Shown: positions 1-8,179 of the stretch, one piece after another
Layout of the letters: every line of letters starts with the position of its first letter
Position numbering within the stretch: the first letter of the stretch is position 1
DNA from: Chthoniobacteraceae bacterium
GTDB lineage: Bacteria; Verrucomicrobiota; Verrucomicrobiia; Chthoniobacterales; Chthoniobacteraceae
NCBI GenBank assembly: GCA_947449735.1
Contig: CANFTB010000032.1
Span: forward strand, 1 to 58,692
DNA length: 58,692 bases
Reading direction: 5' to 3'
Notes under the pieces: generated by a model
What the model was told of the DNA's origin: nothing
Seen by the model: only the letters and a program-made list of their open reading frames with translations
Database searches by the model: none
Program-made: the position numbers and the translations under genes

Positions 1-244
1 CCGTCCGAATCTCGGGGCCCTTTACATCCATCATCACGCCCACGTGACGGCCCACCTCGGCGGAGACCTCCCGGATAAACCAGATGGCGTCGGCGACCCA
101 CTGGTGTGAGGCGTGCGCCATGTTGAGGCGCATGATGTCCACGCCTTCCGTGATCAGTTTTCCCAGCATCTCCTTGGAGTCCGTGGCGGGGCCGAGGGTG
201 GCGATGATTTTGGTGTGCCTGTAAGGGCCGCGCATTAGATTCAT
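1..244 (-). CDS. pyk: Pyruvate kinase, N-terminal part (runs off the window)
   Basis: Reading from ATG at 244 gives about 81 residues that match the start of pyruvate kinase, the last glycolytic enzyme (phosphoenolpyruvate + ADP to pyruvate + ATP). The motifs TKIIATLGPATDS, GVDIMRLNMAHAS and MDVKGPEIRT correspond to the first strands of the TIM barrel, with the Arg and Asn of RLN in the usual places; the common SHG is AHAS here. A second in-frame ATG three codons later (233-235) could also start it. The 3' end lies outside the window, so completeness cannot be judged. Confidence 0.9.
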   Translation of the reverse strand, partial: MNLMRGPYRHTKIIATLGPATDSKEMLGKLITEGVDIMRLNMAHASHQWVADAIWFIREVSAEVGRHVGVMMDVKGPEIRT

Positions 245-292
245 GGCGACCTTTGATTAAGCACGAAGCGGGCCATCGTCGGTCTGCGACAT

Positions 293-1510
293 TCAGTCCC
301 TGCGCCTTCCGGCGGGGTTGCGGCGTTTCAGTTGCGGACGGCGCTTGGCCTTCAGGTGGAGGCGGAAAGCGCCAGGCGTCTTTCCGTAGGCCTGCTTGAA
401 AGCGGCCTGGAGATACTCCCCGTGCGCGAACCCCGTCTGCAGCGCTATGGTATCGATGGTCAGGTCGGTTTCACGCAGCAACCGTTCCACCTCTCGAAAG
501 CGGACCCGCACGATCTCTTCTTTGGGAGAACGATGGAGCGCCTGCTTCATGCGGCGGTCCAGCGTGCTGCGGGATGCGTTCAGTTTTTTGCAAAGCGCTT
601 TGACGCTGAATCCGCTGAGGGCATTTTCGCGGATCAGGCGGGCGGCCCGAGCCACGAGCGGATCCGTGATCACAAGCTCGTCAGAAGAACCGCGGACGAT
701 GATGCCTCGGGGTGGAACTAAAATCTCGGACGGCCCGGTAGCTCCGGAGACCATCAGCTTGTCGAGCAGCTCCGCAGCGGCGTAACCCACGGAGTGTCCG
801 TCAAAGCGGACACTGGAGAGCGCAGGCGTGGCAAAGCCGCACAGCGTTTCCTCGTTTTCCGCGCCGACCACGGCCACTTCCTCCGGCACCGATACGCCCG
901 AGCGCTGGCAGGCCTCGAGCAGGCGGACGCCGAGCTGGTCGTTCGCCGCAAACACGCCGACGGGCTTAGGCAGATTCGCAACCCACGACACCAGCCGCTT
1001 CTGGCTCTCCTCCCAGTCGGCCACACTGTCCGAATCCGTGTCTGGGAGTTCCCAGCAGGGACACCCGTAGGAGTAAACAGTCGCGACAAAATTCCGCACT
1101 CTCTCCACAAAAAAGCGCTCGTTTTGGAGACTGTAGGTGGCGAAGGTCCGGTAGCCGCGTTCAAAAAAGTGCTCCGCCACGGCTCGGCCTACATGGGCGT
1201 TGTCCATGCCGACGAACGGTCGTTTTCCCGCATTGTTTGAGGAGCGAAGCTCCACCGCAGGCAGGCCCGTCGAATCAATCAGCTCACCCGTCTCCTTGGT
1301 AAACGTCCGGGTCAAAATGCCGTCCCCATCCCAGTTGCGAAGCCAGACAGGGGGAGACGAGTCGAGGGAACGCAGTTCTAAAAAAGTCGACCACGGTCCG
1401 TGAGCCGCCACGTAGTGCTTCACGCCGGCCAGCAGCTCCCTGGTGTAGGTCCGTGTCGTCTCAACCAGGAGGGCGACCCGCGGAATTCTGGGTGTGATGC
1501 TGGCGGGCAT
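293..1510 (-). CDS. XylR-like transcriptional regulator (LacI-type sensor + AraC helix-turn-helix)
   Basis: Predicted cytoplasmic DNA-binding regulator of about 405 residues. The first ~270 residues look like a periplasmic-binding-protein/LacI sensor (start VALLVETTRTYTRELLAGV, later GVFAANDQLGVRLLEAC and VPEEVAVVGAENEE), as in XylR, where the domain binds a sugar. The last ~100 residues are an AraC-type double helix-turn-helix (VKALCKKLNASRSTLDRRM, then IALQTGFAHGEYLQAAFKQ and GKTPGAFR). The open frame reaches back to 1657, but that part has no family similarity and overlaps the promoter region, so I start at the Met at 1510. It is divergent from the DJ-1/oxidoreductase operon, its probable target. 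The sugar is unknown. Confidence 0.88.
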   Translation of the reverse strand: MPASITPRIPRVALLVETTRTYTRELLAGVKHYVAAHGPWSTFLELRSLDSSPPVWLRNWDGDGILTRTFTKETGELIDSTGLPAVELRSSNNAGKRPFVGMDNAHVGRAVAEHFFERGYRTFATYSLQNERFFVERVRNFVATVYSYGCPCWELPDTDSDSVADWEESQKRLVSWVANLPKPVGVFAANDQLGVRLLEACQRSGVSVPEEVAVVGAENEETLCGFATPALSSVRFDGHSVGYAAAELLDKLMVSGATGPSEILVPPRGIIVRGSSDELVITDPLVARAARLIRENALSGFSVKALCKKLNASRSTLDRRMKQALHRSPKEEIVRVRFREVERLLRETDLTIDTIALQTGFAHGEYLQAAFKQAYGKTPGAFRLHLKAKRRPQLKRRNPAGRRRD

Positions 1511-1679
1511 GTTTGGGACCTTGTGGTGAAAAACCTTAGGTTTCCTGCCGCATTGGCGCATTGGCGACAAGCTGAAAAGTGGCATAGTAGGACCGCAGAA
1601 TGCCCGATGCAGCGGGCCCTTTCCGGGCCGGCACGGCGCCGGAGCGCTCCGCACCACCCTTCACCCGCCCCAATTCATC
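1511..1679. promoter_or_regulatory. Divergent promoter region between regulator and DJ-1 operon, with a short inverted repeat
   Basis: The 169 bases between the two divergent starts must hold both promoters. AAACC-TTA-GGTTT at 1531-1543 is an imperfectly extended inverted repeat just upstream of the regulator start, where an autoregulatory operator could lie. AraC/XylR sites are often direct repeats, so the assignment is only a suggestion. No clear -35/-10 pair stood out. Confidence 0.3.
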
Positions 1680-2252
1680 ATGAGCCAGCCTAAAGTTCTC
1701 GTCGTCGTGGGAGACGCCACAGAAACCGTAGACACCCTTTATCCCTTTTACCGTCTGATCGAAGGCGGGTTCAAACCCGTGGTCGCCGCTCCGGAGAAGC
1801 GGAAATACCAGATGGTTATGCATGAGATTAAGCCCGGGTGGACGATCACCAAGGAGTGGGAGGGGTACTCCATCGACGCCGACATCGCCTTCAAGGACAT
1901 CAAGCCCGAGGAGTACGCCGGCATCTTTTTCAGCGGCGGCCGGGCTCCCGAGTACATCCGCGAGGACGAGGATCTGCTCCGGATCACGCGCTGGTTCTGG
2001 GAGCACGGCAAACCCATGGCAAGCGTGTGCCATGGAGTGGAGATTCCGGCCCGGGCGGGCATTGTGAAAGGCTTGCGGATGGCGACCGTCGCCAAGTGCA
2101 AGTTCGACCTTGAAGTCTGCGGAGGCATCTATGTGAACGAGCCCTGCGTTGTCGACCGCAATATGGTAAGCGGCAGGACCTACCATGACAGCGGACATTT
2201 CGTCGCGCCGTGGATACGGTTGCTCGAGGCCGAGTGCGGCATGACCAAGTAA
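1680..2252 (+). CDS. DJ-1/PfpI family protein
   Basis: A 190-residue single-domain protein of the DJ-1/PfpI (class I glutamine amidotransferase-like) superfamily. The nucleophile elbow is visible as ASVCHG with Cys117 and His118, and an acidic residue sits near the N terminus in GDATETVD. Members include glyoxalase-III/deglycase-type enzymes, chaperones and intracellular proteases, so the exact reaction cannot be told. There is no signal peptide, so it should be cytoplasmic. It is first in a tight + strand operon, followed 18 bases later by an isomerase/epimerase-like gene. Handling a reactive carbonyl product of sugar oxidation would fit, but that is inference. Confidence 0.85.
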   Translation: MSQPKVLVVVGDATETVDTLYPFYRLIEGGFKPVVAAPEKRKYQMVMHEIKPGWTITKEWEGYSIDADIAFKDIKPEEYAGIFFSGGRAPEYIREDEDLLRITRWFWEHGKPMASVCHGVEIPARAGIVKGLRMATVAKCKFDLEVCGGIYVNEPCVVDRNMVSGRTYHDSGHFVAPWIRLLEAECGMTK

Positions 2253-2270
2253 CCCAACGGAAGCGAAACC

Positions 2271-3191
2271 ATGTTCACCCGCCGTCACTTTATTCAGAGC
2301 CTGGCAGCAGGCGCCCTCGCAGGTGCGCTGCCTGCGACAGCAGCAAAGCCCCAGTTAAAGCTGAAATACATTCTTGCCTCGGCGCTTTACGGCGACATCG
2401 GGCTGGAGTCCATCCTGCCCGAGGTAAAGGCCGCCGGCTGCGGCGGGCTGGACGTGTGGTGCAAGCCGCACGGCACACAGCGTGAGCAGGTTGCAGCCAT
2501 GGGCGAGGAAGCGTTTGACGGGCTGCTGCGCAAGCACGGCGTGAAACCCGTTTGTTTCACACAGTATCCGCTCGGACCCTTTGAGCTTCAAAAGGAAATG
2601 CCCGTCCTCAAAAAACTGGGTGGCAGCTTGTTTGTGACCGGCGCAAAGGGACCGAAGAGCGTTTCAGGCGCCGAGGCGCGCGCCGGGGTGAGCGCGTTTT
2701 TGGAGCAGATGAAACCGCATGCCGACGCAGCCGCAGAGCACGGCATCACGATCGCAATCGAGAACCATTCCGCGTCGCTTTTACACACGCCTGATTCGAT
2801 CCGCTGCTGGGCCGAACTCAACAAGCATCCGGCTCTCGGAGTCGCTTTTGCCCCTCACCATCTGTTCGATTTCATCGACGAGATGCCCGCGCTGATCCGC
2901 GACCTGGGCGCAGCCAACCTGCCCTTTGTTTACTTCCAGGAACACGGAATCGGTAGCAAGCAGAAGGTGGAAAAGAGCATCGAACTCCAGCAAATGCCGG
3001 GTTTTGGAACGCTCGACTATCGACCGATTCTCAGCGCGTTGCGCGAAATTGAGTTCCGTGGGTGGACCGAGATTTTCATGCACCCGACGCCGCGCGGGGT
3101 TCCAATCCTTCCCACGGCAGCCGAAGTGACCGCGGCTGTGAACAAGTCGCGCACCCACATAGAAGCATTGCTGGCCGGCGTGAACGCCTAG
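2271..3191 (+). CDS. Exported sugar phosphate isomerase/epimerase-like TIM-barrel protein
   Basis: A 306-residue xylose-isomerase-like TIM-barrel protein (AP endonuclease family 2 superfamily). It begins with a twin-arginine-like leader (FTRRHFIQSLAAGALAGAL, cleavage near residue 25), so it is probably periplasmic. Barrel strands include KYILASALYGDIGLESILP, GITIAIENHS with the acidic metal-ligand position, and GWTEIFMHPTP near the end. Paralogues beside GMC oxidoreductases and DUF1080 proteins act on keto-sugars or inositols in other bacteria. A GGAAG Shine-Dalgarno-like sequence precedes the ATG. The GMC oxidoreductase follows 25 bases later. Substrate unknown. Confidence 0.85.
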   Translation: MFTRRHFIQSLAAGALAGALPATAAKPQLKLKYILASALYGDIGLESILPEVKAAGCGGLDVWCKPHGTQREQVAAMGEEAFDGLLRKHGVKPVCFTQYPLGPFELQKEMPVLKKLGGSLFVTGAKGPKSVSGAEARAGVSAFLEQMKPHADAAAEHGITIAIENHSASLLHTPDSIRCWAELNKHPALGVAFAPHHLFDFIDEMPALIRDLGAANLPFVYFQEHGIGSKQKVEKSIELQQMPGFGTLDYRPILSALREIEFRGWTEIFMHPTPRGVPILPTAAEVTAAVNKSRTHIEALLAGVNA

Positions 3192-3216
3192 CCTCCGCCT
3201 CTGCCAATTAAACCGT

Positions 3217-5028
3217 ATGGCGCTGGTCACTTCCTCCACACTTCAGGATGCGTATGACGTCGTCATCGTAGGCTCGGGCGCCGGCGGCGGGCAGGCTGCC
3301 TACACACTCACCATGGAAGGGGTGAAGGTGCTTGTGATCGAGGCGGGGCGTTCCTTCGATCCGGCAAGCGAGGCAGCCATGTTTCAGCTGCCGAGCCAGG
3401 CACCCCTGCGGGCCGTGCCGACGCCGGACAAGCAGTACGGCTTCCACGATTGCTCCATCGAGAGTGGCTGGGACATTCCCGGGGAGCCCTACACGCAGAA
3501 CAGCAAGGAGCCCGACAAACAGTTCCGGTGGTGGCGCCAGCGCATGATGGGAGGGCGGACCAACCACTGGGGCAGGATCTCCCTGCGCAACGGGCCCTAC
3601 GACTTCAAGCCTCGCTCGCGGTGGGGCGCCGGGTTCGACTGGCCCATCTCGTACGACGATGTGGCCCCCTACTACGACAAGGTGGAGCTGCTGGTCGGTG
3701 TTTTCGGCTCCAATGAAGGCCTGGAAAATTCACCCGATTCGTCCCCCGGTGTTCTGCTTCCCCCGCCAGCGCTCAGGGTTGGCGAGTTGTACGCGCAGAA
3801 GCACGGGGTTCGCGCCGGTGCCAGAGTGACGTCCATACACCGGGCCGTCCTGAGCAGGGCCCAGGACGCCGAGCGCACACCGGCCCGGCTGCACCCGGGC
3901 AATTCCAAGGCGCAGCGGTTACTGGCTGAAAACATGCGCCGGCGCGCCGCATGTTTTTGGGCGACGGACTGCCACAGGGGTTGCTCGATCGGCGCCAATT
4001 ACGATTCGCAAACGGTTCATCTCCGGCCTGCGCTGGCCACCGGGAACCTCGACATCCTGCCCAATGCAATGGCCCGCGAGGTCACCGTTAACCGGGAAGG
4101 CAGGGCGACGGGAGTCACGTTTATCGACAAGCTCACCGGCAGCGAGGGTCATGCCAACGGGAGGGTGGTCGTGCTCGCGGCGAGCTCCCAGGAGTCCGTC
4201 CGGCTGCTTCTCAATTCCAAGTCGAACTTGTTTTCCCACGGACTCGCAAACTCGAGCGGAAAGGTGGGCAAGTACGTCACCGATTCCGTGTCCAGCAGTC
4301 TCGGTGGCCTCATCCCCGCTTTTGAAGGCATGCCGGTGCACAACGAAGACGGAGCGGGCGGCCCGCACGCCTACGTCCCGTGGACGATGCACGCCGAAAA
4401 TCGAAATGGCGGGCTGGGCTTTCCCGGCGGCTACCATCTCGAGTTCATGAGCGGCCGTCAGATGCCCTCTATGACTACTTTTCTCGGCGTGGACGGTTTT
4501 GCAGGCGGGGGAGGGGTTCTCTTCGGGAGTCGCCTCAAGGAGGAGGTCCGGCGCTTTTACGGCTGCAGTCTCGGCTTCGGTGCGCAGGGGACGATGCTTC
4601 CCAATGACGGCTCCTTTTGCGAACTGGATCCCGAGGTCAAGGACCGGTGGGGAATTCCTGTCCTGCGCTTTCACTGGCAGTGGACGGATTTTGAGCTCAA
4701 CCAAGTCCGTCATCAGCAGGCCCACATCCGTCATTTGCTGGAGGAATTGGGGGGTAGGGTGAAGCCGTTTGCCGAGGCGGATGTTTTCAAGTCGATGAAG
4801 CCCGGTGGTTCCGTGATTCATGAGGTCGGCGGTGCCATCATGGGAGCCAGCGCTGCGGAGTCCGTCACCAACCAATGGAGCCAGACCTGGGACGTCAAAA
4901 ACCTGTTCCTGGCAGACGGCGCTCCGTTTGCAAGCACGGCCGACAAGAACCCCACCCTGACGATCATGGCGCTCGCCTGGCGCATGGCAGACCGTGTTGT
5001 GGAAGAGCTTAGAAAGGGAAATCTCTAA
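3217..5028 (+). CDS. GMC family oxidoreductase (FAD-dependent sugar/alcohol dehydrogenase)
   Basis: A 603-residue flavoprotein of the glucose-methanol-choline family. The FAD-binding GSGAGGG motif is at residues 19-25, followed by the acidic end of the second strand (VKVLVIEAG). The C-terminal substrate domain has VIHEVGGAIMG, with the catalytic His, then NLFLADGAPF and DKNPTLTIMALAWR, with the conserved Asn. No signal peptide is evident; homologues with a Tat-borne partner can be co-exported. The next gene, one base later, is a gluconate-2-dehydrogenase subunit-3-like protein, the usual small partner. The pair should oxidise a sugar, glycoside or polyol; an electron-accepting cytochrome subunit is not encoded beside it. 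Confidence 0.9.
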   Translation: MALVTSSTLQDAYDVVIVGSGAGGGQAAYTLTMEGVKVLVIEAGRSFDPASEAAMFQLPSQAPLRAVPTPDKQYGFHDCSIESGWDIPGEPYTQNSKEPDKQFRWWRQRMMGGRTNHWGRISLRNGPYDFKPRSRWGAGFDWPISYDDVAPYYDKVELLVGVFGSNEGLENSPDSSPGVLLPPPALRVGELYAQKHGVRAGARVTSIHRAVLSRAQDAERTPARLHPGNSKAQRLLAENMRRRAACFWATDCHRGCSIGANYDSQTVHLRPALATGNLDILPNAMAREVTVNREGRATGVTFIDKLTGSEGHANGRVVVLAASSQESVRLLLNSKSNLFSHGLANSSGKVGKYVTDSVSSSLGGLIPAFEGMPVHNEDGAGGPHAYVPWTMHAENRNGGLGFPGGYHLEFMSGRQMPSMTTFLGVDGFAGGGGVLFGSRLKEEVRRFYGCSLGFGAQGTMLPNDGSFCELDPEVKDRWGIPVLRFHWQWTDFELNQVRHQQAHIRHLLEELGGRVKPFAEADVFKSMKPGGSVIHEVGGAIMGASAAESVTNQWSQTWDVKNLFLADGAPFASTADKNPTLTIMALAWRMADRVVEELRKGNL

Positions 5029-5029
5029 A

Positions 5030-5683
5030 ATGCACTCCTCAGGCGAACCTGTCCGCATGGAGCGTCGAACCGCGATTCAATGGATGCTTTCTGTCGCAGC
5101 CACGCTGGCTTTGCCCGATCCGCGGGCTGCAGATGCCGCCGCTCTTTCCCCGCCGGCAACGGGTGCCGGTTATGGCGCGGATCCATCCATGGTGCGGATC
5201 TACAAGCCGGGCGACGTCTGGCCGCTCACCTTCAACGCCCGGGAGAGGCGTGTTGCAGCTGCTCTTTGCGACGCGATCATCCCGGCAGACGAACTGTCGC
5301 CCGCAGCCTCCTTTGTGGGCGTGCCCGAGTTCCTTGACGAATGGGTTAGCGCGCCGTACGCCGCCCAGCAAAGCGACAGGCGTCCACTGCTGGAGGGGCT
5401 TGCGTGGATAGATGCAGAGGCAAAGCACCGGTTCCAGTCTGAGTTTGCGGAGCTCGATGCGCTAAGGCAGGCGGAGATTTGCGGTGACCTGGCGCGCCCC
5501 GACAAGGCGAGGGCCGACTTGAAAAGCGCCGCATCGTTTTTTAAGCGCTACAGGGATCTCACGCTGGGTGCTTATTACACAACGCCCGAGGGGATGAAGG
5601 CGGCCGGTTATGTGGGCAACGTCCCGTTGGTTGCGTTCTCCGGCCCGCCCGAGGAAGCCCTGCGCCACGTGGGTCTTGCGTAA
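5030..5683 (+). CDS. Gluconate 2-dehydrogenase subunit 3 family protein
   Basis: A 217-residue small partner subunit of GMC-type dehydrogenases. MERRTAIQWMLSVAATLALP is a Tat-like leader, and the body shows the family pattern FNARERRVAAALCDAIIPADE followed by VPEFLDEWV and, near the end, AYYTTPEGMKAAGY. The family is thought to carry its flavoprotein partner across the membrane by the Tat route. The start at 5030 sits one base after the GMC stop; an internal Met at 5057 is the alternative and would put the twin arginine nearer the N terminus. It ends the operon that starts at 1680. Confidence 0.88.
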   Translation: MHSSGEPVRMERRTAIQWMLSVAATLALPDPRAADAAALSPPATGAGYGADPSMVRIYKPGDVWPLTFNARERRVAAALCDAIIPADELSPAASFVGVPEFLDEWVSAPYAAQQSDRRPLLEGLAWIDAEAKHRFQSEFAELDALRQAEICGDLARPDKARADLKSAASFFKRYRDLTLGAYYTTPEGMKAAGYVGNVPLVAFSGPPEEALRHVGLA

Positions 5684-5736
5684 GGGTCGCTGGTATGCGA
5701 GCGAAGGTGCGCTTTGAAGGCCCTCCGATAAGGAAT

Positions 5737-5763
5737 GCCGCAGGGATTGCCAAGCCCTGCGGC
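5737..5763. terminator. Hairpin between convergent genes, possible terminator
   Basis: GCCGCAGGG (5737-5745) and CCCTGCGGC (5755-5763) form a perfect 9-bp GC-rich stem with a 9-base loop. It lies between the end of the oxidoreductase operon and the convergent NTF2-like gene. No T-run follows on either strand, so a bidirectional or Rho-assisted terminator is only likely from position. Confidence 0.45.
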
Positions 5764-5877
5764 GGTACAAACAGCCTTTCGCACGATCGGCCTGACCCTC
5801 AGGGGAAAGCAGCCCGGTCAACGCGTCTTTCACAGCCTGCAGCCGCGCCGCTGCAAAGCCCCAATAAGCAATGGGTT

Positions 5878-6366
5878 TTACGGGTTAGACTTCAGCTCCG
5901 GTGCCGGAACGCTAGGCCTCGCGGCCACGGCCATCCATTTGTCATCCCGTTTCTCGGCCACCCAAGTCACGTGATGTTTGAGAACCTGCGGTTCAGTGGT
6001 CTCCGGTCCGCCAATACCCCTGATCTCGGCGGAAACATCAATGATCGCCACGTCCTTTCCGAGAAACCGCACACTGTCGATCACTGCCGAATAAATGGTG
6101 CCTACCATTGGACCCTTCCCAGTGTGGTCCTCAGCCAGCAACTTCTCGACAGCGTCGCGGCCGCTGGCGTGACGGCCAAAAGGATCGAGGAGATCGCCGT
6201 CCGCGGCCCAGAACGAGGCCATGCGCGCCGGTTCATGTGCATCCCATGCCGCAACCCACTCGGTATGACGCTTTTGGATAGCCTCCTTTTCCCCCTCCTC
6301 GTCGGCCCGCAAACAGCCGAGCGCTGACAAAACAATGACCGACCCTGTGACAAACTCCTTCTTCAT
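5878..6366 (-). CDS. Exported SnoaL/NTF2-like protein (SgcJ/EcaC type)
   Basis: A 162-residue protein with an N-terminal signal peptide (MKKEFVTGSVIVLSALGC, possibly a lipoprotein cysteine) and one NTF2-like fold domain: KEAIQKRHTEWVAAWDAHE, then FWAADGDLLDPFG and HHVTWVAEKRDDKW. This is the SgcJ/EcaC or DUF4440-like pattern, a family of binding proteins and small isomerases or cyclases of mostly unknown function. I start at the Met at 6366 because a GGAGG lies upstream on the coding strand and the signal peptide begins there. The same frame stays open upstream to 6660 through an old cytochrome fragment that is not part of this gene. Confidence 0.82.
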   Translation of the reverse strand: MKKEFVTGSVIVLSALGCLRADEEGEKEAIQKRHTEWVAAWDAHEPARMASFWAADGDLLDPFGRHASGRDAVEKLLAEDHTGKGPMVGTIYSAVIDSVRFLGKDVAIIDVSAEIRGIGGPETTEPQVLKHHVTWVAEKRDDKWMAVAARPSVPAPELKSNP

Positions 6367-6519
6367 ATAAACTCCATTCCTCCGGTAAATACCCGCCCTG
6401 TCCTGTTGGACTTGTGTCTGGCGCCCCCGCCTGTCGAGGCCCTCGTCGGCGCCCATGTGAGCGACCGCCCTCATTGAAAGGTTCGGATATGCTGCCGTGA
6501 CTGGATGGCAGCATCGTCG

Positions 6520-6660
6520 TCGCCACCCTCCGAGAATTTCGAAGATATCCAACGCAATAACGGCTGGATCAAACTTTGTGTGACACGTCGCGCAGCCTGC
6601 TGACTTGATGTGCAGAGCGATGAGTTCGCGGATGGTTGAGCCGGCAATCTGTGAAGTGAG
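6520..6660 (-). pseudogene. Relic of a DUF1588/DUF1585-type cytochrome domain
   Basis: Reading the minus strand from 6660 gives about 47 residues: IRELIALHIKSAGCATCH, then KFDPAVIALDIFEILGGWR. This matches the C-terminal block of planctomycete-type PSD/DUF1588-DUF1585 proteins, which run R-x-x-I/L-x-x-H, CxxCH, DPxGFALExFD, GxWR. A CxxCH haem motif is intact. A stop codon lies just upstream (6661-6663), no start exists and the similarity ends abruptly at 6520, so this is a fragment. It lies in the 324-base gap between the NTF2-like and spermidine-synthase-like genes; nothing else is recognisable there. Confidence 0.65.
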
Positions 6661-6690
6661 TCACAACGAGAGGCGCCCGGGCGCGAACGC

Positions 6691-7425
6691 CTACCTAACC
6701 CGCGCCAGATAAACGGTGCTCGCCGAATCTCTTTCCAGAAGAGGGTTGTAGAAACGCACGACCTGCGCTTCGCATGCCGCGAACACCTTTTCCAATACGG
6801 CGACAAATTCAGGGTCCGGCGCGTCATCGGACCAGAGGGCGAACACCCCGCCCGGATGAATCTGCGCCGCCAGACGGCGCAAACCCTCCTCAGCGTAAAA
6901 GTCCGCATGCCGCTCATGCAGCAGGTTTTTGGGCGAATGGTCGATATCCAGCAGCACGGCGTGAAAGCGGCGGCCGGGGCTGACGGGGTCGAACCCAAGC
7001 GCGGGTTCGGCGGCCAGCGCGAAAAAGTCCCCGTGCACAAGCCGGCAGCGGACGTCGGAGGTGATCTCGCTTCCAAGCGGCACCAACCCCTGCCGGTGCC
7101 AGTCGATGACCGGCTGCAAATAGTCGACCACTACCAGCGAGCGTACGCTGGCGTGCCGCAAGGCGGCGCGGGCCGTATACCCGAGGCCCAGTCCTCCGAC
7201 TACGACATCAAAATCCCCGCCCTCCAGCCGCGCGATCCCCAGGTCCGCAAGCGCCACCTCCACCTCGTGGAACAGGCTCGACATCAGGAAATCCTCGCCA
7301 AGCTTGACCTCGAAAACCTCCAGTCCGTCTAGCTCCCGCACTCTCCGCCGCTGCAAAACCAACTCCCCAAGCGGGGTCTGACGATAATCCAACTCAGCAA
7401 AATCTGCGCTCATCCCCCCAGACAA
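6691..7425 (-). CDS. Spermidine synthase-fold SAM/dcSAM-binding protein
   Basis: A 244-residue protein with the Rossmann core of the spermidine synthase family. It has a short N-terminal beta region (TPLGELVLQRRRV, EVFEVKLGEDFLMSSLFHEVE), the nucleotide-binding loop VVVGGLGLGYTARAAL, the acidic strand SLVVVDYLQPVIDWH and the later FHAVLLDIDHSPK. Related short proteins are often not polyamine makers but methyltransferase-like proteins of unknown substrate. No signal peptide. Met5 is an alternative start. It lies 70 bases downstream of the GreA-like gene on the same strand, so the two may be co-transcribed. Confidence 0.75.
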   Translation of the reverse strand: MSGGMSADFAELDYRQTPLGELVLQRRRVRELDGLEVFEVKLGEDFLMSSLFHEVEVALADLGIARLEGGDFDVVVGGLGLGYTARAALRHASVRSLVVVDYLQPVIDWHRQGLVPLGSEITSDVRCRLVHGDFFALAAEPALGFDPVSPGRRFHAVLLDIDHSPKNLLHERHADFYAEEGLRRLAAQIHPGGVFALWSDDAPDPEFVAVLEKVFAACEAQVVRFYNPLLERDSASTVYLARVR

Positions 7426-7495
7426 GGCGATGCCGGCGGCCGCGCAAAGCCCAATCGCCCGGGGCGTCCTTTCCGCTTCGGCACGGAACCGTGCG

Positions 7496-7981
7496 TCAGT
7501 GCACAGACCTTACCTTGTGCAGCACCCGCTCCCGCCCAAACTGCAGCTTGAATGTGCCGCCTGTCTTGAGCCCCGACATCGCCCCACCCAAGGGCGACTG
7601 GGGCGTGACCACCAGCACGGGCCCGTCCTCCGTAAGCAGTTCCGCCCCGCCCGCGCAGGGCGCCAGAAAGTACCAGGCCGCGCCGCCGTTGGCTTCCAAT
7701 TCCACGAGCGCCCCGGGCGCGATGGGGGCTGCGAGACCGAAGTCGCGGAGGACCATGCCCTCGAGGATTTGGATCGAGGCGGCCACGTCAGCCGCCTGCC
7801 GGGCCTGCCCTTCGGCCAGATACGACGCCTCTATGGCCCGCGTGTCGTATTTGTTCTCCGCCTTGTTTTGTTCGTGCGTAGCCTCGGCATGGGCCTCCCG
7901 CGCGGACTTGTCGAATCCCGAAAGCCGCTCCGCCAAATGCTCGATGAGCTGCTCGCGCAGCGCCTGTTTGTCTGGAATCAT
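7496..7981 (-). CDS. GreA/GreB-family protein
   Basis: A 161-residue cytoplasmic protein resembling transcript-cleavage factors. Residues ~1-75 form a charged helical coiled-coil arm (ATHEQNKAENKYDTRAIEAS, LAEGQARQAADVAASIQILE), and the C-terminal half is the FKBP-like Gre domain ending in VVTPQSPLGGAMSGLKTGGTF, equivalent to the SPLGxALxGKxxGD motif of GreA. The pair of acidic residues that GreA carries at the tip of its coil is not obvious, so a true cleavage role is uncertain. It may instead be one of the Gre-like RNA-polymerase secondary-channel regulators. Confidence 0.75.
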   Translation of the reverse strand: MIPDKQALREQLIEHLAERLSGFDKSAREAHAEATHEQNKAENKYDTRAIEASYLAEGQARQAADVAASIQILEGMVLRDFGLAAPIAPGALVELEANGGAAWYFLAPCAGGAELLTEDGPVLVVTPQSPLGGAMSGLKTGGTFKLQFGRERVLHKVRSVH

Positions 7982-8179
7982 AAAAGATCAAAAGCCCCCC
8001 CGGCGCTCCGCAACCGCTCCTTGGAGCATAGATTCCGGCCCGGGGATTGCAGTCAAAAAGGCGGTGGGTAAAGATATGCCTTGGATGCGTCGCGAAAATG
8101 AACGCACACAGCCGGGCTGTCAGTAACGCGTTAAAATTCCGGATCCTGCTTCATTCGTGGCCTCACCACCCGCCGTAAC

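Noticed and set aside
3919..5058. 379-codon minus-strand open frame
   Set aside because: Antisense to the GMC oxidoreductase with its FAD and catalytic motifs; no family similarity of its own.
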